Shown here: positions 55,944 through 64,000 of the stretch, one piece after another | How the letters are laid out: each line of letters begins with the position of its first letter | How positions within the stretch are numbered: the stretch's first letter is position 1 | Source of the DNA: Thermolongibacillus altinsuensis | Lineage (GTDB): Bacteria; Bacillota; Bacilli; Bacillales; Anoxybacillaceae | Assembly: GCF_004341205.1 (NCBI RefSeq) | Contig: NZ_SLUL01000005.1 | Coordinates: 124,001-188,000, forward strand | Length of the DNA stretch: 64,000 nucleotides | Reading direction: 5' to 3' | Program-made: the position numbers and the translations under genes | Notes under the pieces: model-generated | What the model saw: the letters and a program-made list of their open reading frames with translations, nothing else | The model's database searches: none | Told to the model about the DNA's origin: nothing

Positions 55944-56579
55944 ATGTCATATTTCGATCGCATGAACGCTGTTCATATAGACATATTAAAGGAGATTGGA
56001 AATATCGGAGCGGGGCATGCCGCAACTGCGCTCTCAAAACTATTAAACAAAAAAATTGAAATGACCATCCCAGATGTGCGGATTATTTCTTTTGACGAAA
56101 TGATGGATATTGTGGGCGGTGCTGATCATGTCGTTGCGGCTGTCTTTTTGCGCATTGAAGGAGACGCTCCAGGAAACATGTTTTTTGTTTTATCGCTTCC
56201 ACAAGCGGAGCGGTTTATTCAACAAATGACGGGGGATGCACAATTTAAATTGACAAGCGAGTGCTCAGAGCTGTCATTATCAGCTCTTCAAGAACTAGGA
56301 AATATTCTTGCCGGATCCTATCTATCGTCTTTATCCGATTTTACAAAATTAAATTTGTATCCCTCTGTTCCTGAGCTAAGTATTGATATGATTGGAGCCA
56401 TTTTAAGTTACGGGTTGATTGAAGTTTCACGTGTCGGCGATTGCGTGATTGTGATTGACACGGCTATCCATGAAGAACAGCAACCGGATGATCGTGTCAA
56501 CGGGCACTTTTTCTTACTCCTTGATCCGGATTCATTCAATATTATTTTTCGAGCTTTAGGTGTGGAGTCAAATGAGTGA
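55944..56579 (+). CDS. cheC: CheY-P phosphatase CheC
   Basis: CheC dephosphorylates CheY-P and works with CheD in adaptation. The 211-residue protein shows the two pseudo-symmetric active-site helices: [20 protein letters not shown] (about 12-31) and [20 protein letters not shown] (about 114-133). Each carries the Glu/Asn pair. The start overlaps no other gene, and the end overlaps cheD by eight bases. Confidence 0.95.
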   Translation: MSYFDRMNAVHIDILKEIGNIGAGHAATALSKLLNKKIEMTIPDVRIISFDEMMDIVGGADHVVAAVFLRIEGDAPGNMFFVLSLPQAERFIQQMTGDAQFKLTSECSELSLSALQELGNILAGSYLSSLSDFTKLNLYPSVPELSIDMIGAILSYGLIEVSRVGDCVIVIDTAIHEEQQPDDRVNGHFFLLLDPDSFNIIFRALGVESNE

Positions 56580-57072
56580 AGTGGCTCATGTTGTAAAAAT
56601 CGGAATCGCTGACATGAATGTTGTCAAAGCACCGAATCTTATTCGTACGTGTGGATTAGGCTCGTGCGTCGGTGTCGTGGTTTATGATTTAGGTAGAGAA
56701 ATTGCGGGTATGGCACATGTGATGCTGCCTGATTCATCCTTATCGAAAGTCGATGAAGTCAACGTAGCAAAATACGCTGATACCGCAGTTGGTGCACTCA
56801 TTCAGCGCGTCATTAGGGCAGGGGGAAGAACGAATTTTTTAAAAGCAAAATTAGCAGGCGGTGCACAAATGTTTCAATTTCGCTCAGCGAGTACAGATAT
56901 TATGCGAATTGGTCCGCGGAATGTCGAAGCGGTGCATGAGCAATTGCGTCGTTTCAATGTTCCGATTGTAGCTGAAGACGTTGGTGGTAACAGCGGGCGA
57001 ACGATTGAATTTAATCCAAAAACAGGGATGTTACTCATTCGAACGGTTAATCAAGGAGTTCGTGAGATTTAA
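56572..57072 (+). CDS. cheD: Chemoreceptor glutamine deamidase CheD
   Basis: CheD deamidates receptor glutamines and is controlled by binding CheC. The 166-residue protein has the catalytic Cys in [15 protein letters not shown], His in [11 protein letters not shown], and Thr in NGRTIEFN-like context ([10 protein letters not shown]). The ATG at 56572 follows AGGTGTGGAG. Confidence 0.95.
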   Translation: MSEVAHVVKIGIADMNVVKAPNLIRTCGLGSCVGVVVYDLGREIAGMAHVMLPDSSLSKVDEVNVAKYADTAVGALIQRVIRAGGRTNFLKAKLAGGAQMFQFRSASTDIMRIGPRNVEAVHEQLRRFNVPIVAEDVGGNSGRTIEFNPKTGMLLIRTVNQGVREI

Positions 57073-57401
57073 TGGTAGGTACATGGAAATTTAACTTATT
57101 GTTTGCCTTTTTTGGATTTTTGATTACGTTTTCTTTTTCGCTTTTACAAAATGGTTTATGGACAACCATGATGCGCTCGATGATTGCTTTTTTTTCCTTC
57201 TTTCTCATTGCTTATCTTTTTCGATGGATGTTTTCATTTATTCAAAAAGATCACCAAAAAGAAAAAGTTCAAGAAAAAGTTCGAATAGAGGAATCCAATA
57301 ATGTGGCTGAAATCGAACATTTATTTGAAGATCTTTCCGAAGAAGAACAACGAAAGGTTGTCGAATATGTTCGGCATCTGTTAAAAAGCGATGGGGAATG
57401 A
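57072..57401 (+). CDS. Uncharacterised two-helix membrane protein between cheD and sigD
   Basis: This 109-residue protein starts on the last base of the cheD stop (TAATG). It has two hydrophobic helices at about 7-25 and 34-56, a Lys/Glu-rich stretch, and an acidic C-terminal helix (EHLFEDLSEEEQRKVVEYVR). I do not recognise a named family. B. subtilis has no gene here. The overlap and Bacillus-like codon use suggest it is real and coexpressed with chemotaxis genes. The function is unknown. Confidence 0.8.
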   Translation: MVGTWKFNLLFAFFGFLITFSFSLLQNGLWTTMMRSMIAFFSFFLIAYLFRWMFSFIQKDHQKEKVQEKVRIEESNNVAEIEHLFEDLSEEEQRKVVEYVRHLLKSDGE

Positions 57402-57451
57402 AAGAATCAAAACTCAATTAACGAGCGTATTTTTCCTATCATTTCATTTTG

Positions 57452-57457
57452 TATAAT
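57452..57457 (+). promoter_or_regulatory. Candidate -10 element upstream of sigD
   Basis: A perfect TATAAT lies 45 bases before sigD in the only gap of note (about 100 bases) in this part of the operon. The -35 position holds only T-rich sequence. An internal promoter for sigD is plausible but not shown. Confidence 0.35.
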
Positions 57458-57502
57458 AAAAAATGTAAAAGCCGTGTTTGCTGAGTGACGAGGAGGGATG
57501 GC

Positions 57503-58267
57503 ATGGCTCATATTTTTGCAAATGAAGAACAGCAATGTTGGCAAAAGTGGTTATATTCCCGTGATTCAGAAGCAGGGAATGAGCTTATTCAAAAGTATAT
57601 GCCACTTGTCGACTATCATGTTCAACGCATTGCAGCATCCCTTCCGAAAAGCGTGAAAAAAGATGATTTAAAAAGCTTTGGATTGCTTGGGCTGTATGAT
57701 GCTTTAGAGAAATTCGATCCTTCCCGTGATTTAAAATTTGACACGTATGCTTCGTTTCGAATCCGCGGTGCTATTTTAGATGGGTTGCGTAAAGAAGACT
57801 GGTTGCCGCGCAGCACGCGTGAAAAAGCGAAAAAAATTGAAGCTGCGATCGAAAGACTGGAACAAAAATATATGCGCTTTGTTACGGCGAAAGAAGTAGC
57901 AGACGAGTTAAATATGACCGAAGAAGAAGTCTATACCATCATGAATGAAGAGTTTTTTGCTAATGTTTTGTCTCTTGATGAACGACCGTTAGATGATGAA
58001 GAACAGGAACAAACTGCATTTGCGATTCGAGATGAGAAGGCGTTTTTACCGGAAGAATATGTGCTAAAAGAAGAATTATCTTCACAATTAGCGGAAGTGA
58101 TTCGCCAATTAAACGAAAAAGAACAATTGGTGATTAGTTTGTTTTACAAAGAAGAGTTGACGTTTACAGAAATTGCTCAAATTATGGGATTGTCGACGTC
58201 AAGGGTATCACAAATTCATGCAAAAGCGTTGTTTAAAATGAGAAAAATTCTTGAAAAAGCGTTGTAG
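57503..58267 (+). CDS. sigD: RNA polymerase sigma factor SigD (sigma-28, FliA type)
   Basis: SigD transcribes late flagellar, chemotaxis receptor and autolysin genes. The 254-residue protein has region 2 with DALEKFDPSRDLKFDTYASF and RIRGAILDGLR, region 3, and region 4 with LTFTEIAQIMGLSTSRVSQI. The ATG at 57503 follows AGGAGGGATGG; an earlier start at 57485 is upstream of that site. As in B. subtilis it lies near the 3' end of fla/che, where expression may be distance-limited. Confidence 0.96.
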   Translation: MAHIFANEEQQCWQKWLYSRDSEAGNELIQKYMPLVDYHVQRIAASLPKSVKKDDLKSFGLLGLYDALEKFDPSRDLKFDTYASFRIRGAILDGLRKEDWLPRSTREKAKKIEAAIERLEQKYMRFVTAKEVADELNMTEEEVYTIMNEEFFANVLSLDERPLDDEEQEQTAFAIRDEKAFLPEEYVLKEELSSQLAEVIRQLNEKEQLVISLFYKEELTFTEIAQIMGLSTSRVSQIHAKALFKMRKILEKAL

Positions 58268-58312
58268 TTTGCGTTGCAGTCCTTCAACCATTCGCGTGAA
58301 GGAAGTGATAAA

Positions 58313-58573
58313 ATGAGTTTAAAGTTGATTGAACTACAGGTAGCTCTCCCAAAAACACATGATGTCGGCAAATTACAGGAACAGCTTCAATATCAAGGGC
58401 AAATTGCTCAGCAGCAATTAGCACTGGATATTCAAAAGAAAGATGAACGCATGCGACAACAAGTAACAAAAGCGGAACGAAGCGAGAAAGCGAACTGGCA
58501 AAAAGATCGGAACAGAAAAAAGACAGAAGAAAAACATCCATATAAAGGAACATTTATAGATTTTATAGGGTAG
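58313..58573 (+). CDS. Small charged protein of unknown function after sigD
   Basis: The 86-residue product starts MSLKLIELQVALPKTHDVGK and continues as a Gln/Lys/Arg/Glu-rich helix ending HPYKGTFIDFIG. Small proteins with a similar start (a LQVxLPKT core) follow the flagellar sigma factor in other Firmicutes, as far as I recall. It has no membrane helix. The ATG at 58313 follows GAAGGAAGTGA. B. subtilis lacks a gene between sigD and swrB. The function is unknown. Confidence 0.8.
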   Translation: MSLKLIELQVALPKTHDVGKLQEQLQYQGQIAQQQLALDIQKKDERMRQQVTKAERSEKANWQKDRNRKKTEEKHPYKGTFIDFIG

Positions 58574-58582
58574 AGGGATGAG

Positions 58583-59053
58583 ATGGCAACATTTCTATGG
58601 ATTACGAGCTTCATTTTTCATATTGTTTCCTTTTTTCTAATCATCTTGTTGTTTTTAAAGTGGGCGAAAGTAAAGGAGATTGAAAAACGACAAGCTGAAA
58701 TGATTCGTGAAATGGAAACGATGATGACTAGCTATTTAGTCGAGTTTAAAGAAGAGAATGACCGCTTTGTAAGACAACTCGCTTCAAAACAAAATCATTC
58801 AAGGCAAAATTCAAGACAAAATAAGAAGATCAAACAAGAAGAACCTTTTCTTCCTTTACCAAACATTGAGGCGATTGAAGACCGTCTAGAGATTTCCGTG
58901 CAGGATGAACACCAAGAGGAACCACCGGTACAAGAGTTAGTCGAACAGGCGGTTCGTCTCCAACAACAAGGCAAGAAATTAGATGAAATAGCGAAAATAT
59001 TAAAAAAAGGTAAAACAGAGATTGAGCTTTTGCTTAAATTTCGCCAAAAGTAG
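58583..59053 (+). CDS. swrB: Swarming motility protein SwrB (YlxL)
   Basis: SwrB activates the flagellar export apparatus and basal body maturation, and with it SigD-dependent genes. The 156-residue protein has an N-terminal membrane helix (about 5-27) and a coiled coil (about 30-65). A variable acidic linker follows, then a C-terminal helix-turn-helix-like segment (LDEIAKILKKGKTEIELLLK). It matches B. subtilis SwrB in position, topology and length. It ends the fla/che operon. Confidence 0.88.
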   Translation: MATFLWITSFIFHIVSFFLIILLFLKWAKVKEIEKRQAEMIREMETMMTSYLVEFKEENDRFVRQLASKQNHSRQNSRQNKKIKQEEPFLPLPNIEAIEDRLEISVQDEHQEEPPVQELVEQAVRLQQQGKKLDEIAKILKKGKTEIELLLKFRQK

Positions 59054-59064
59054 TCAAATATAGC

Positions 59065-59093
59065 TTGAATGTGCTTTTTAATTGTGATATAGT
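59065..59093 (+). promoter_or_regulatory. Sigma-A promoter with extended -10 of rpsB
   Basis: TTGAAT (59065-59070) and TATAGT (59088-59093) are 17 bases apart, and the -10 carries the TGA extension (59085-59087). Transcription would start near 59100, giving a leader of about 105 bases. Confidence 0.8.
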
Positions 59094-59101
59094 TCTATTT
59101 G

Positions 59102-59180
59102 GTGTGAATACACACGCTCATTGATTTAAGCAACGGTGCTGCTAGGCAGTCTTGCTTAAAGATGAAGTGAGCGGAGGAAT
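59102..59180 (+). ncRNA. Structured leader of rpsB, candidate autoregulatory element
   Basis: The leader contains GTGTG/CACAC at its 5' end and then three nested stems. CGCTCA (59115-59120) pairs with TGAGCG (59168-59173). TTTAAGCAA (59125-59133) pairs with TTGCTTAAA (59152-59160). CTGC (59139-59142) pairs with GCAG (59146-59149). A GGAGG just after the outer stem (59173-59177) is followed by the true Shine-Dalgarno 20 bases later. Binding by S2 is inference. Confidence 0.65.
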
Positions 59181-59205
59181 AAAAACCGAATTAGGAGGAT
59201 GAAAG

Positions 59206-59913
59206 ATGTCAGTTATTTCAATGAAGCAATTGCTTGAAGCAGGGGTTCACTTCGGACACCAAACTCGTCGCTGGAACCCAAAAATGAAAAAGTACATTTT
59301 CACTGAGCGCAATGGTATTTATATCATTGACCTTCAAAAAACAGTGAAAAAAGTAGAAGAAGCTTATAATTTTGTTAAAGAATTAGCAGCGAACGGCGGA
59401 AAAATTTTGTTCGTTGGTACAAAAAAACAAGCTCAAGATTCTGTTAAAGAAGAAGCAGAACGTTGCGGAATGTTTTATGTGAACCAACGCTGGTTAGGTG
59501 GAACATTAACAAACTTTGCAACGATTCAAAAACGCATTAAACGTTTAAAAGAAATTCAAAGAATGGCAGAAGACGGAACGTTTGATGTGTTGCCTAAGAA
59601 AGAAGTTGTAAAGTTAAAGAAAGAATTAGAGCGTTTAGAAAAGTTTTTAGGCGGAATTAAAGAAATGAAAGAATTGCCAGATGCGTTGTTCGTGATTGAT
59701 CCTCGCAAAGAACGCATCGCCGTTGCAGAAGCTCGCAAACTAAACATTCCAATCATCGGAATCGTTGATACAAACTGCGATCCAGATGAAATTGATTACG
59801 TTATTCCTGCAAACGATGATGCGATTCGTGCTGTGAAGCTTCTTACATCTAAAATTGCTGATGCGGTTTTAGAAGCAAAACAAGGTGAAGAAGCGGTTGT
59901 AACAGCTGAGTAA
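59206..59913 (+). CDS. rpsB: 30S ribosomal protein S2
   Basis: S2 joins the 30S subunit late and supports S1/bS21 function. The 235-residue protein begins [20 protein letters not shown] and contains [20 protein letters not shown], typical for S2. The ATG follows TTAGGAGGATG. It has its own promoter and a structured leader, and is followed by a terminator before tsf. Confidence 0.97.
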   Translation: MSVISMKQLLEAGVHFGHQTRRWNPKMKKYIFTERNGIYIIDLQKTVKKVEEAYNFVKELAANGGKILFVGTKKQAQDSVKEEAERCGMFYVNQRWLGGTLTNFATIQKRIKRLKEIQRMAEDGTFDVLPKKEVVKLKKELERLEKFLGGIKEMKELPDALFVIDPRKERIAVAEARKLNIPIIGIVDTNCDPDEIDYVIPANDDAIRAVKLLTSKIADAVLEAKQGEEAVVTAE

Positions 59914-59920
59914 TGAGCGC

Positions 59921-59959
59921 AAAGGTGATAAGAGGGAAAGCCTTTTATCACCTTTTTTT
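59921..59959 (+). terminator. Intrinsic terminator between rpsB and tsf
   Basis: AAAGGTGATAAGAGG (59921-59935) pairs with CCTTTTATCACCTTT (59941-59955) through 14 of 15 positions, with loop GAAAG. A run of T to 59959 follows. It probably makes rpsB mRNA more abundant than rpsB-tsf. Confidence 0.88.
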
Positions 59960-60002
59960 AAGACAAACTTCGTTTTATGGGTATACTAAATGTAACAAGT
60001 TC

Positions 60003-60035
60003 ACAAACAAAATTTGTAAAACGAATTTTGTTTGT
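60003..60035 (+). other. Perfect 12-bp inverted repeat upstream of tsf
   Basis: ACAAACAAAATT (60003-60014) and AATTTTGTTTGT (60024-60035) are exact complements around a 9-base loop. They lie between the rpsB terminator and the tsf start. A TATACT (59982-59987) upstream could be a tsf -10 box, putting the repeat at the 5' end of the tsf leader. Confidence 0.6.
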
Positions 60036-60073
60036 ATACATAATATTGGCGACAACAAAAGGAGGATATTAAA

Positions 60074-60955
60074 ATGGCAATTACTGCTCAAATGGTAAAA
60101 GAACTGCGCGAAAAAACAGGCGCAGGTATGATGGATTGTAAAAAAGCATTAACAGAAACAAACGGTGACATGGAAAAAGCAATTGACTGGCTTCGTGAAA
60201 AAGGAATTGCGAAAGCTGCGAAAAAAGCAGACCGTATCGCTGCAGAAGGAACAACGCTCATCGAAATTGACGGAAATACAGCTGTTATTTTAGAGGTAAA
60301 CTCTGAAACAGACTTCGTAGCGAAAAACGAAGAATTTAAAGCATTAGTAAAAGAGCTTGCTGCTCACTTATTAAAACATAAACCTGCAACTGTAGAAGAA
60401 GCATTACAACAAAAAATGGATAACGGTGCAACTGTAGAGGAACATATTAATGCAGCGATTGCAAAAATTGGTGAAAAAATTACATTGCGCCGTTTTGCGA
60501 TTGTTGAAAAAGGTGAAAACGCTGCATTCGGTGCGTACTTGCACATGGGAGGCCGCATCGGCGTATTAACATTGTTAGAAGGCACTACAAACGAAGAAGT
60601 AGCAAAAGATGTAGCGATGCACATTGCAGCAATCAATCCAAAATACGTTTCTCGCGATCAAGTTTCAGAAGAAGAAATTGCTCGCGAACGCGAAGTATTA
60701 ACGCAACAAGCATTAAATGAAGGAAAACCTGAAAATATTGTTGCGAAAATGGTTGAAGGTCGTCTAGGCAAATTTTTCGAAGAGATTTGCTTATTAGAGC
60801 AAAGCTTTGTTAAAAATCCTGATATGAAAGTACGTCAATTTGTTGAATCAAACGGTGCTACAGTGAAAAGCTTTGTTCGTTACGAAGTTGGCGAAGGAAT
60901 CGAAAAACGCCAAGACAACTTTGCTGAAGAAGTTATGAACCAAGTTCGTAAGTAA
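60074..60955 (+). CDS. tsf: Translation elongation factor Ts
   Basis: EF-Ts is the nucleotide exchange factor of EF-Tu. The 293-residue protein has the UBA-like N-terminus ([19 protein letters not shown]), the [10 protein letters not shown] motif, and two core domains. The ATG at 60074 follows AAAGGAGGATA. It ends before a perfect terminator hairpin. Confidence 0.97.
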   Translation: MAITAQMVKELREKTGAGMMDCKKALTETNGDMEKAIDWLREKGIAKAAKKADRIAAEGTTLIEIDGNTAVILEVNSETDFVAKNEEFKALVKELAAHLLKHKPATVEEALQQKMDNGATVEEHINAAIAKIGEKITLRRFAIVEKGENAAFGAYLHMGGRIGVLTLLEGTTNEEVAKDVAMHIAAINPKYVSRDQVSEEEIAREREVLTQQALNEGKPENIVAKMVEGRLGKFFEEICLLEQSFVKNPDMKVRQFVESNGATVKSFVRYEVGEGIEKRQDNFAEEVMNQVRK

Positions 60956-60980
60956 TGATTGATTTCGGTTTGATGAGTTT

Positions 60981-61760
<780 letters not shown>

Positions 61761-61761
61761 T

Positions 61762-62319
61762 ATGCCAAAACAAGTGTTAGCGACTGCAAAAGAAAAAATG
61801 GATAAAGCGGTTCAAGCATTTACGCGTGAACTTGCAACGATTCGTGCAGGTCGTGCGAATCCTGCATTGTTAGAAAAGCTTACGGTCGATTATTATGGAA
61901 TGCCAACGCCAATTATCCAGCTAGCGAGCATTCAAGTTCCAGAAGCGCGTTTGCTTGTTATTCAACCTTACGACAAATCCATCATAAAAGAAATTGAAAA
62001 AGCTATTTTGTCTTCCGATCTAGGGTTAACGCCTTCTAACGACGGTTCTGTCATTCGCATTACCATTCCACCATTAACGGAAGAACGCCGTCGTGAACTT
62101 GTCAAACTTGTAAAAAAATATGCAGAAGAAGCGAAGGTAGCTGTTCGTAATATTCGTCGCGATGCGAACGATGAATTGAAAAAGATGGAGAAAAACGGCG
62201 AAATTACAGAGGATGAATTACGTGGATATACGGATGATATCCAAAAACTTACTGACGATCATATCGCAAAAATCGACGCGATTACGAAAGATAAAGAAAA
62301 AGAAGTAATGGAAGTATAA
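61762..62319 (+). CDS. frr: Ribosome recycling factor
   Basis: RRF splits post-termination ribosomes with EF-G. The 185-residue protein has the tRNA-mimic helical bundle with [20 protein letters not shown] at the N-terminal part and [21 protein letters not shown] in the third helix. It is cotranscribed with pyrH and is followed by a terminator. Confidence 0.97.
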   Translation: MPKQVLATAKEKMDKAVQAFTRELATIRAGRANPALLEKLTVDYYGMPTPIIQLASIQVPEARLLVIQPYDKSIIKEIEKAILSSDLGLTPSNDGSVIRITIPPLTEERRRELVKLVKKYAEEAKVAVRNIRRDANDELKKMEKNGEITEDELRGYTDDIQKLTDDHIAKIDAITKDKEKEVMEV

Positions 62320-62326
62320 TCATGAT

Positions 62327-62359
62327 GAAAAACCCCTCTATTTTCATAGGGGGTTTTTT
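62327..62359 (+). terminator. Intrinsic terminator after frr
   Basis: AAAAACCCCTCTAT (starting 62328) pairs with ATAGGGGGTTTTT (ending about 62359) with one bulged T and a short loop, running into TTTTTT. Confidence 0.85.
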
Positions 62360-62367
62360 GCTATAAT
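62359..62367 (+). promoter_or_regulatory. Extended -10 promoter candidate for uppS-cdsA
   Basis: TGC followed by a perfect TATAAT (62362-62367) begins right at the end of the frr terminator. There is no good -35 box, which is tolerable for extended -10 promoters. It lies about 90 bases before uppS. Confidence 0.5.
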
Positions 62368-62458
62368 TACGAAATAGGACGATTGACGAGCGACCTACTT
62401 TTTCATTAAACTAGCCTCATCACATAAAATGGATAGTTAAAAGCGGAGGACTAGCTAC

Positions 62459-63223
62459 ATGTTAAATAAAATGAAAATGTGGAAGAATAAAGCACAGGTA
62501 CATAGGAAAGAAGATCTTTTACAAGGACCGATGCCTGCACATGTCGCCATCATTATGGATGGAAACGGACGATGGGCAAAAAAACGAGCGTTGCCTCGCA
62601 TGGCTGGGCATTATGAAGGGATGCAAGTTGTACGAAAAATTACTCGTTTTGCTAACGAACTTGGGATTAAAGTGTTAACCCTTTATGCTTTTTCAACAGA
62701 AAACTGGAAGAGACCAAAAGCGGAAGTAGATTATTTGATGAAACTGCCTGAAGAATTTTTAGGAACGTTTTTGCCTGAGCTTGTGCAAGAAAATGTACAA
62801 GTTCGCGTAATGGGAAACAAAGAGCAATTACCAGCTCATACATTGCGAGCGGTTGAAAAAGCGATCGAAGAAACGAAAAACAATACGGGGCTCATTTTAA
62901 ACTTTGCTTTGAACTACGGCAGCCGCGCTGAAATTACAAATGCTGTGCGAAATATCATTCAAGATATTCAATCAGGAAAAGTGGATATCAATGAAATCAA
63001 CGAACAATTTTTTGCTTCCTATTTGATGACGAATGACTTGCCTGATCCTGATTTACTCATTCGCACAAGCGGTGAAATTCGATTAAGTAATTTTATGCTC
63101 TGGCAGCTTGCGTATACAGAATTTTGGTTTACAGATGTGCTTTGGCCAGATTTTACAGAACAACATTTTTTACAGGCGATCTATGAATTTCAACAAAGAG
63201 GTCGTCGATTTGGAGGAGTTTAA
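62459..63223 (+). CDS. uppS: Undecaprenyl diphosphate synthase (isoprenyl transferase)
   Basis: UppS makes the C55 lipid carrier used for cell-wall synthesis by cis-prenyl chain elongation. The 254-residue protein has the catalytic Asp34 in IIMDGNGRWAKKR, the helix-kink motif LTLYAFSTENWKRP, and the C-terminal signature RTSGEIRLSNFMLWQLAYTE. The ATG at 62459 follows GCGGAGGA. cdsA starts six bases after its stop. Confidence 0.96.
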   Translation: MLNKMKMWKNKAQVHRKEDLLQGPMPAHVAIIMDGNGRWAKKRALPRMAGHYEGMQVVRKITRFANELGIKVLTLYAFSTENWKRPKAEVDYLMKLPEEFLGTFLPELVQENVQVRVMGNKEQLPAHTLRAVEKAIEETKNNTGLILNFALNYGSRAEITNAVRNIIQDIQSGKVDINEINEQFFASYLMTNDLPDPDLLIRTSGEIRLSNFMLWQLAYTEFWFTDVLWPDFTEQHFLQAIYEFQQRGRRFGGV

Positions 63224-63229
63224 TTCAAG

Positions 63230-64000
63230 ATGAAACAGCGAGTGATTACAGGCGTATTAGCAGCAGCTCTCTTTTTACCGATTGTCATCATCGGTGGATT
63301 GCCATTTTTGGTGCTTGCTTATTTATTGGCGACGATTGGTTTATTCGAGTTGATCAGAATGAAAAAAATCAATATTTTTTCTTTCCCGAGCATCGTTAGT
63401 TTTCTTCTGCTGTGGATCTTTTTATATCCAGGCAAGCATATACCTTTCATAAGCATGACAAAAATGGAAATTGGCTTACTTGGATTGTTTTTATTGCTCA
63501 TGTACACCGTCATTTCAAAAAACCGCTTTACGTTTGATGATGTTGGCTTTATGGTCATTTCTGTCCTGTATGTTGGAGTCGGTTTTTATTTCTTCATCCA
63601 AACACGCCATGCAGGACTGGAATATATTTTTTATGCGTTATTTTTAATTTGGGCGACAGATACAGGCGCATATTTTGTTGGCCGTGCGTTTGGAAAACGA
63701 AAACTTTGGCCAGAAATTAGCCCGAACAAAACGGTCGAAGGAGCCATTGGCGGCATTGTTTGCGCGCTTGTCGTCGTGCTCATCTATCAATGGCTTTCCC
63801 CTTTTGCGGAATCAATCGTTTTGCTTTCCGCAGGGACGATTGCCTTATCGGCTTTTGGACAAATGGGAGATTTAGTTGAATCCGCGTTTAAACGACATTA
63901 TGGCGTCAAAGATTCAGGCGCGATTTTGCCTGGTCATGGCGGCATTTTAGATCGTTTTGATAGTTTATTATTTATTTTGCCGCTGCTGCATCTTTTTCAG
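63230..64000 (+). CDS. cdsA: Phosphatidate cytidylyltransferase (3' truncated by window edge)
   Basis: CdsA converts phosphatidic acid and CTP to CDP-diacylglycerol. The first 257 residues are present, and no stop occurs before the window end. They show multiple membrane helices and the family signature SAFKRHYGVKDSGAILPGHG followed by GILDRFDS near residues 220-250. The ATG at 63230 follows TGGAGGAG inside the end of uppS. Only a few residues should be missing. Confidence 0.95.
   Translation, partial: MKQRVITGVLAAALFLPIVIIGGLPFLVLAYLLATIGLFELIRMKKINIFSFPSIVSFLLLWIFLYPGKHIPFISMTKMEIGLLGLFLLLMYTVISKNRFTFDDVGFMVISVLYVGVGFYFFIQTRHAGLEYIFYALFLIWATDTGAYFVGRAFGKRKLWPEISPNKTVEGAIGGIVCALVVVLIYQWLSPFAESIVLLSAGTIALSAFGQMGDLVESAFKRHYGVKDSGAILPGHGGILDRFDSLLFILPLLHLFQ

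Noticed and set aside
58274-58312. Extended N-terminus of the small protein after sigD
   Set aside because: The ATG at 58313 has GAAGGAAGTGA upstream and begins the recognisable MSLKLIELQ segment. The earlier start lacks such a site.
59913-60098. A 61-codon + frame beginning at the rpsB stop
   Set aside because: It has no ribosome-binding site of its own, spans the rpsB terminator and the tsf leader repeat, and overlaps the tsf start. The composition looks non-coding.

Overview
The window is a stretch of core chromosome from a low- to moderate-GC Firmicute of the family Bacillaceae. Gene order follows the Bacillus subtilis sdaAA-to-cdsA region almost gene for gene. Protein sequences and the presence of a type I signal peptidase gene between rplS and rbgA point to the Anoxybacillus/Geobacillus group. 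The AT-leaning wobble positions fit Anoxybacillus better than Geobacillus; this is an inference from memory, not a computed placement. Every gene that can be supported is on the + strand. There is no prophage, insertion sequence, CRISPR array, tRNA or rRNA gene, and no gene-free stretch longer than about 270 bases.

Layout. 1-2763: end of sdaAA, then recG. 2848-6411: fapR-plsX-fabD-fabG-acpP, the lipid-precursor operon with a FapR operator at its head. 6485-18148: rnc, smc, ftsY, ylxM, ffh, rpsP, khpA, ylqD, rimM, trmD, rplS, lepB and rbgA, serving RNA processing, chromosome condensation, protein targeting and ribosome assembly. 18226-20524: rnhB and the ylqG-ylqH pair, which resembles the C-terminal parts of FliK and FlhB. 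20641-22723: sucCD. 22787-30937: dprA, topA, trmFO, xerC, hslV, hslU and codY. 31172-59053: a roughly 28-kb fla/che operon of 33 genes from flgB to swrB, encoding the basal body, rod, export gate, hook, switch, chemotaxis core and sigma-D. 59206-64000: rpsB, tsf, pyrH, frr, uppS and the start of cdsA.

How the genes work together. FapR senses malonyl-CoA and controls the acyl-chain genes, whose product ACP feeds PlsX. CodY, encoded just upstream of fla/che, is a known direct repressor of that operon in B. subtilis, and a loose CodY-like sequence lies before flgB. Inside fla/che the genes follow the order of assembly: rod, ring and switch genes first, then hook and export genes, then chemotaxis genes, with sigD and swrB near the end to activate late genes elsewhere.

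No wholly new multi-gene system is evident. The items most worth a second look are: (a) the YlqG/YlqH pair, a detached FliK-like/FlhB-C-like couple; (b) a perfect 10-bp hairpin between the Shine-Dalgarno sequence and the AUG of swrD; (c) a pseudoknot-capable leader touching the trmFO Shine-Dalgarno sequence; (d) a 29-bp tandem duplication just upstream of flgB; (e) an in-frame 15-bp minisatellite in fliY; (f) a nested-stem leader ahead of rpsB; (g) the hslV start region, where an ATT codon with better spacing would give an N-terminal Ser; and (h) two small uncharacterised proteins flanking sigD.
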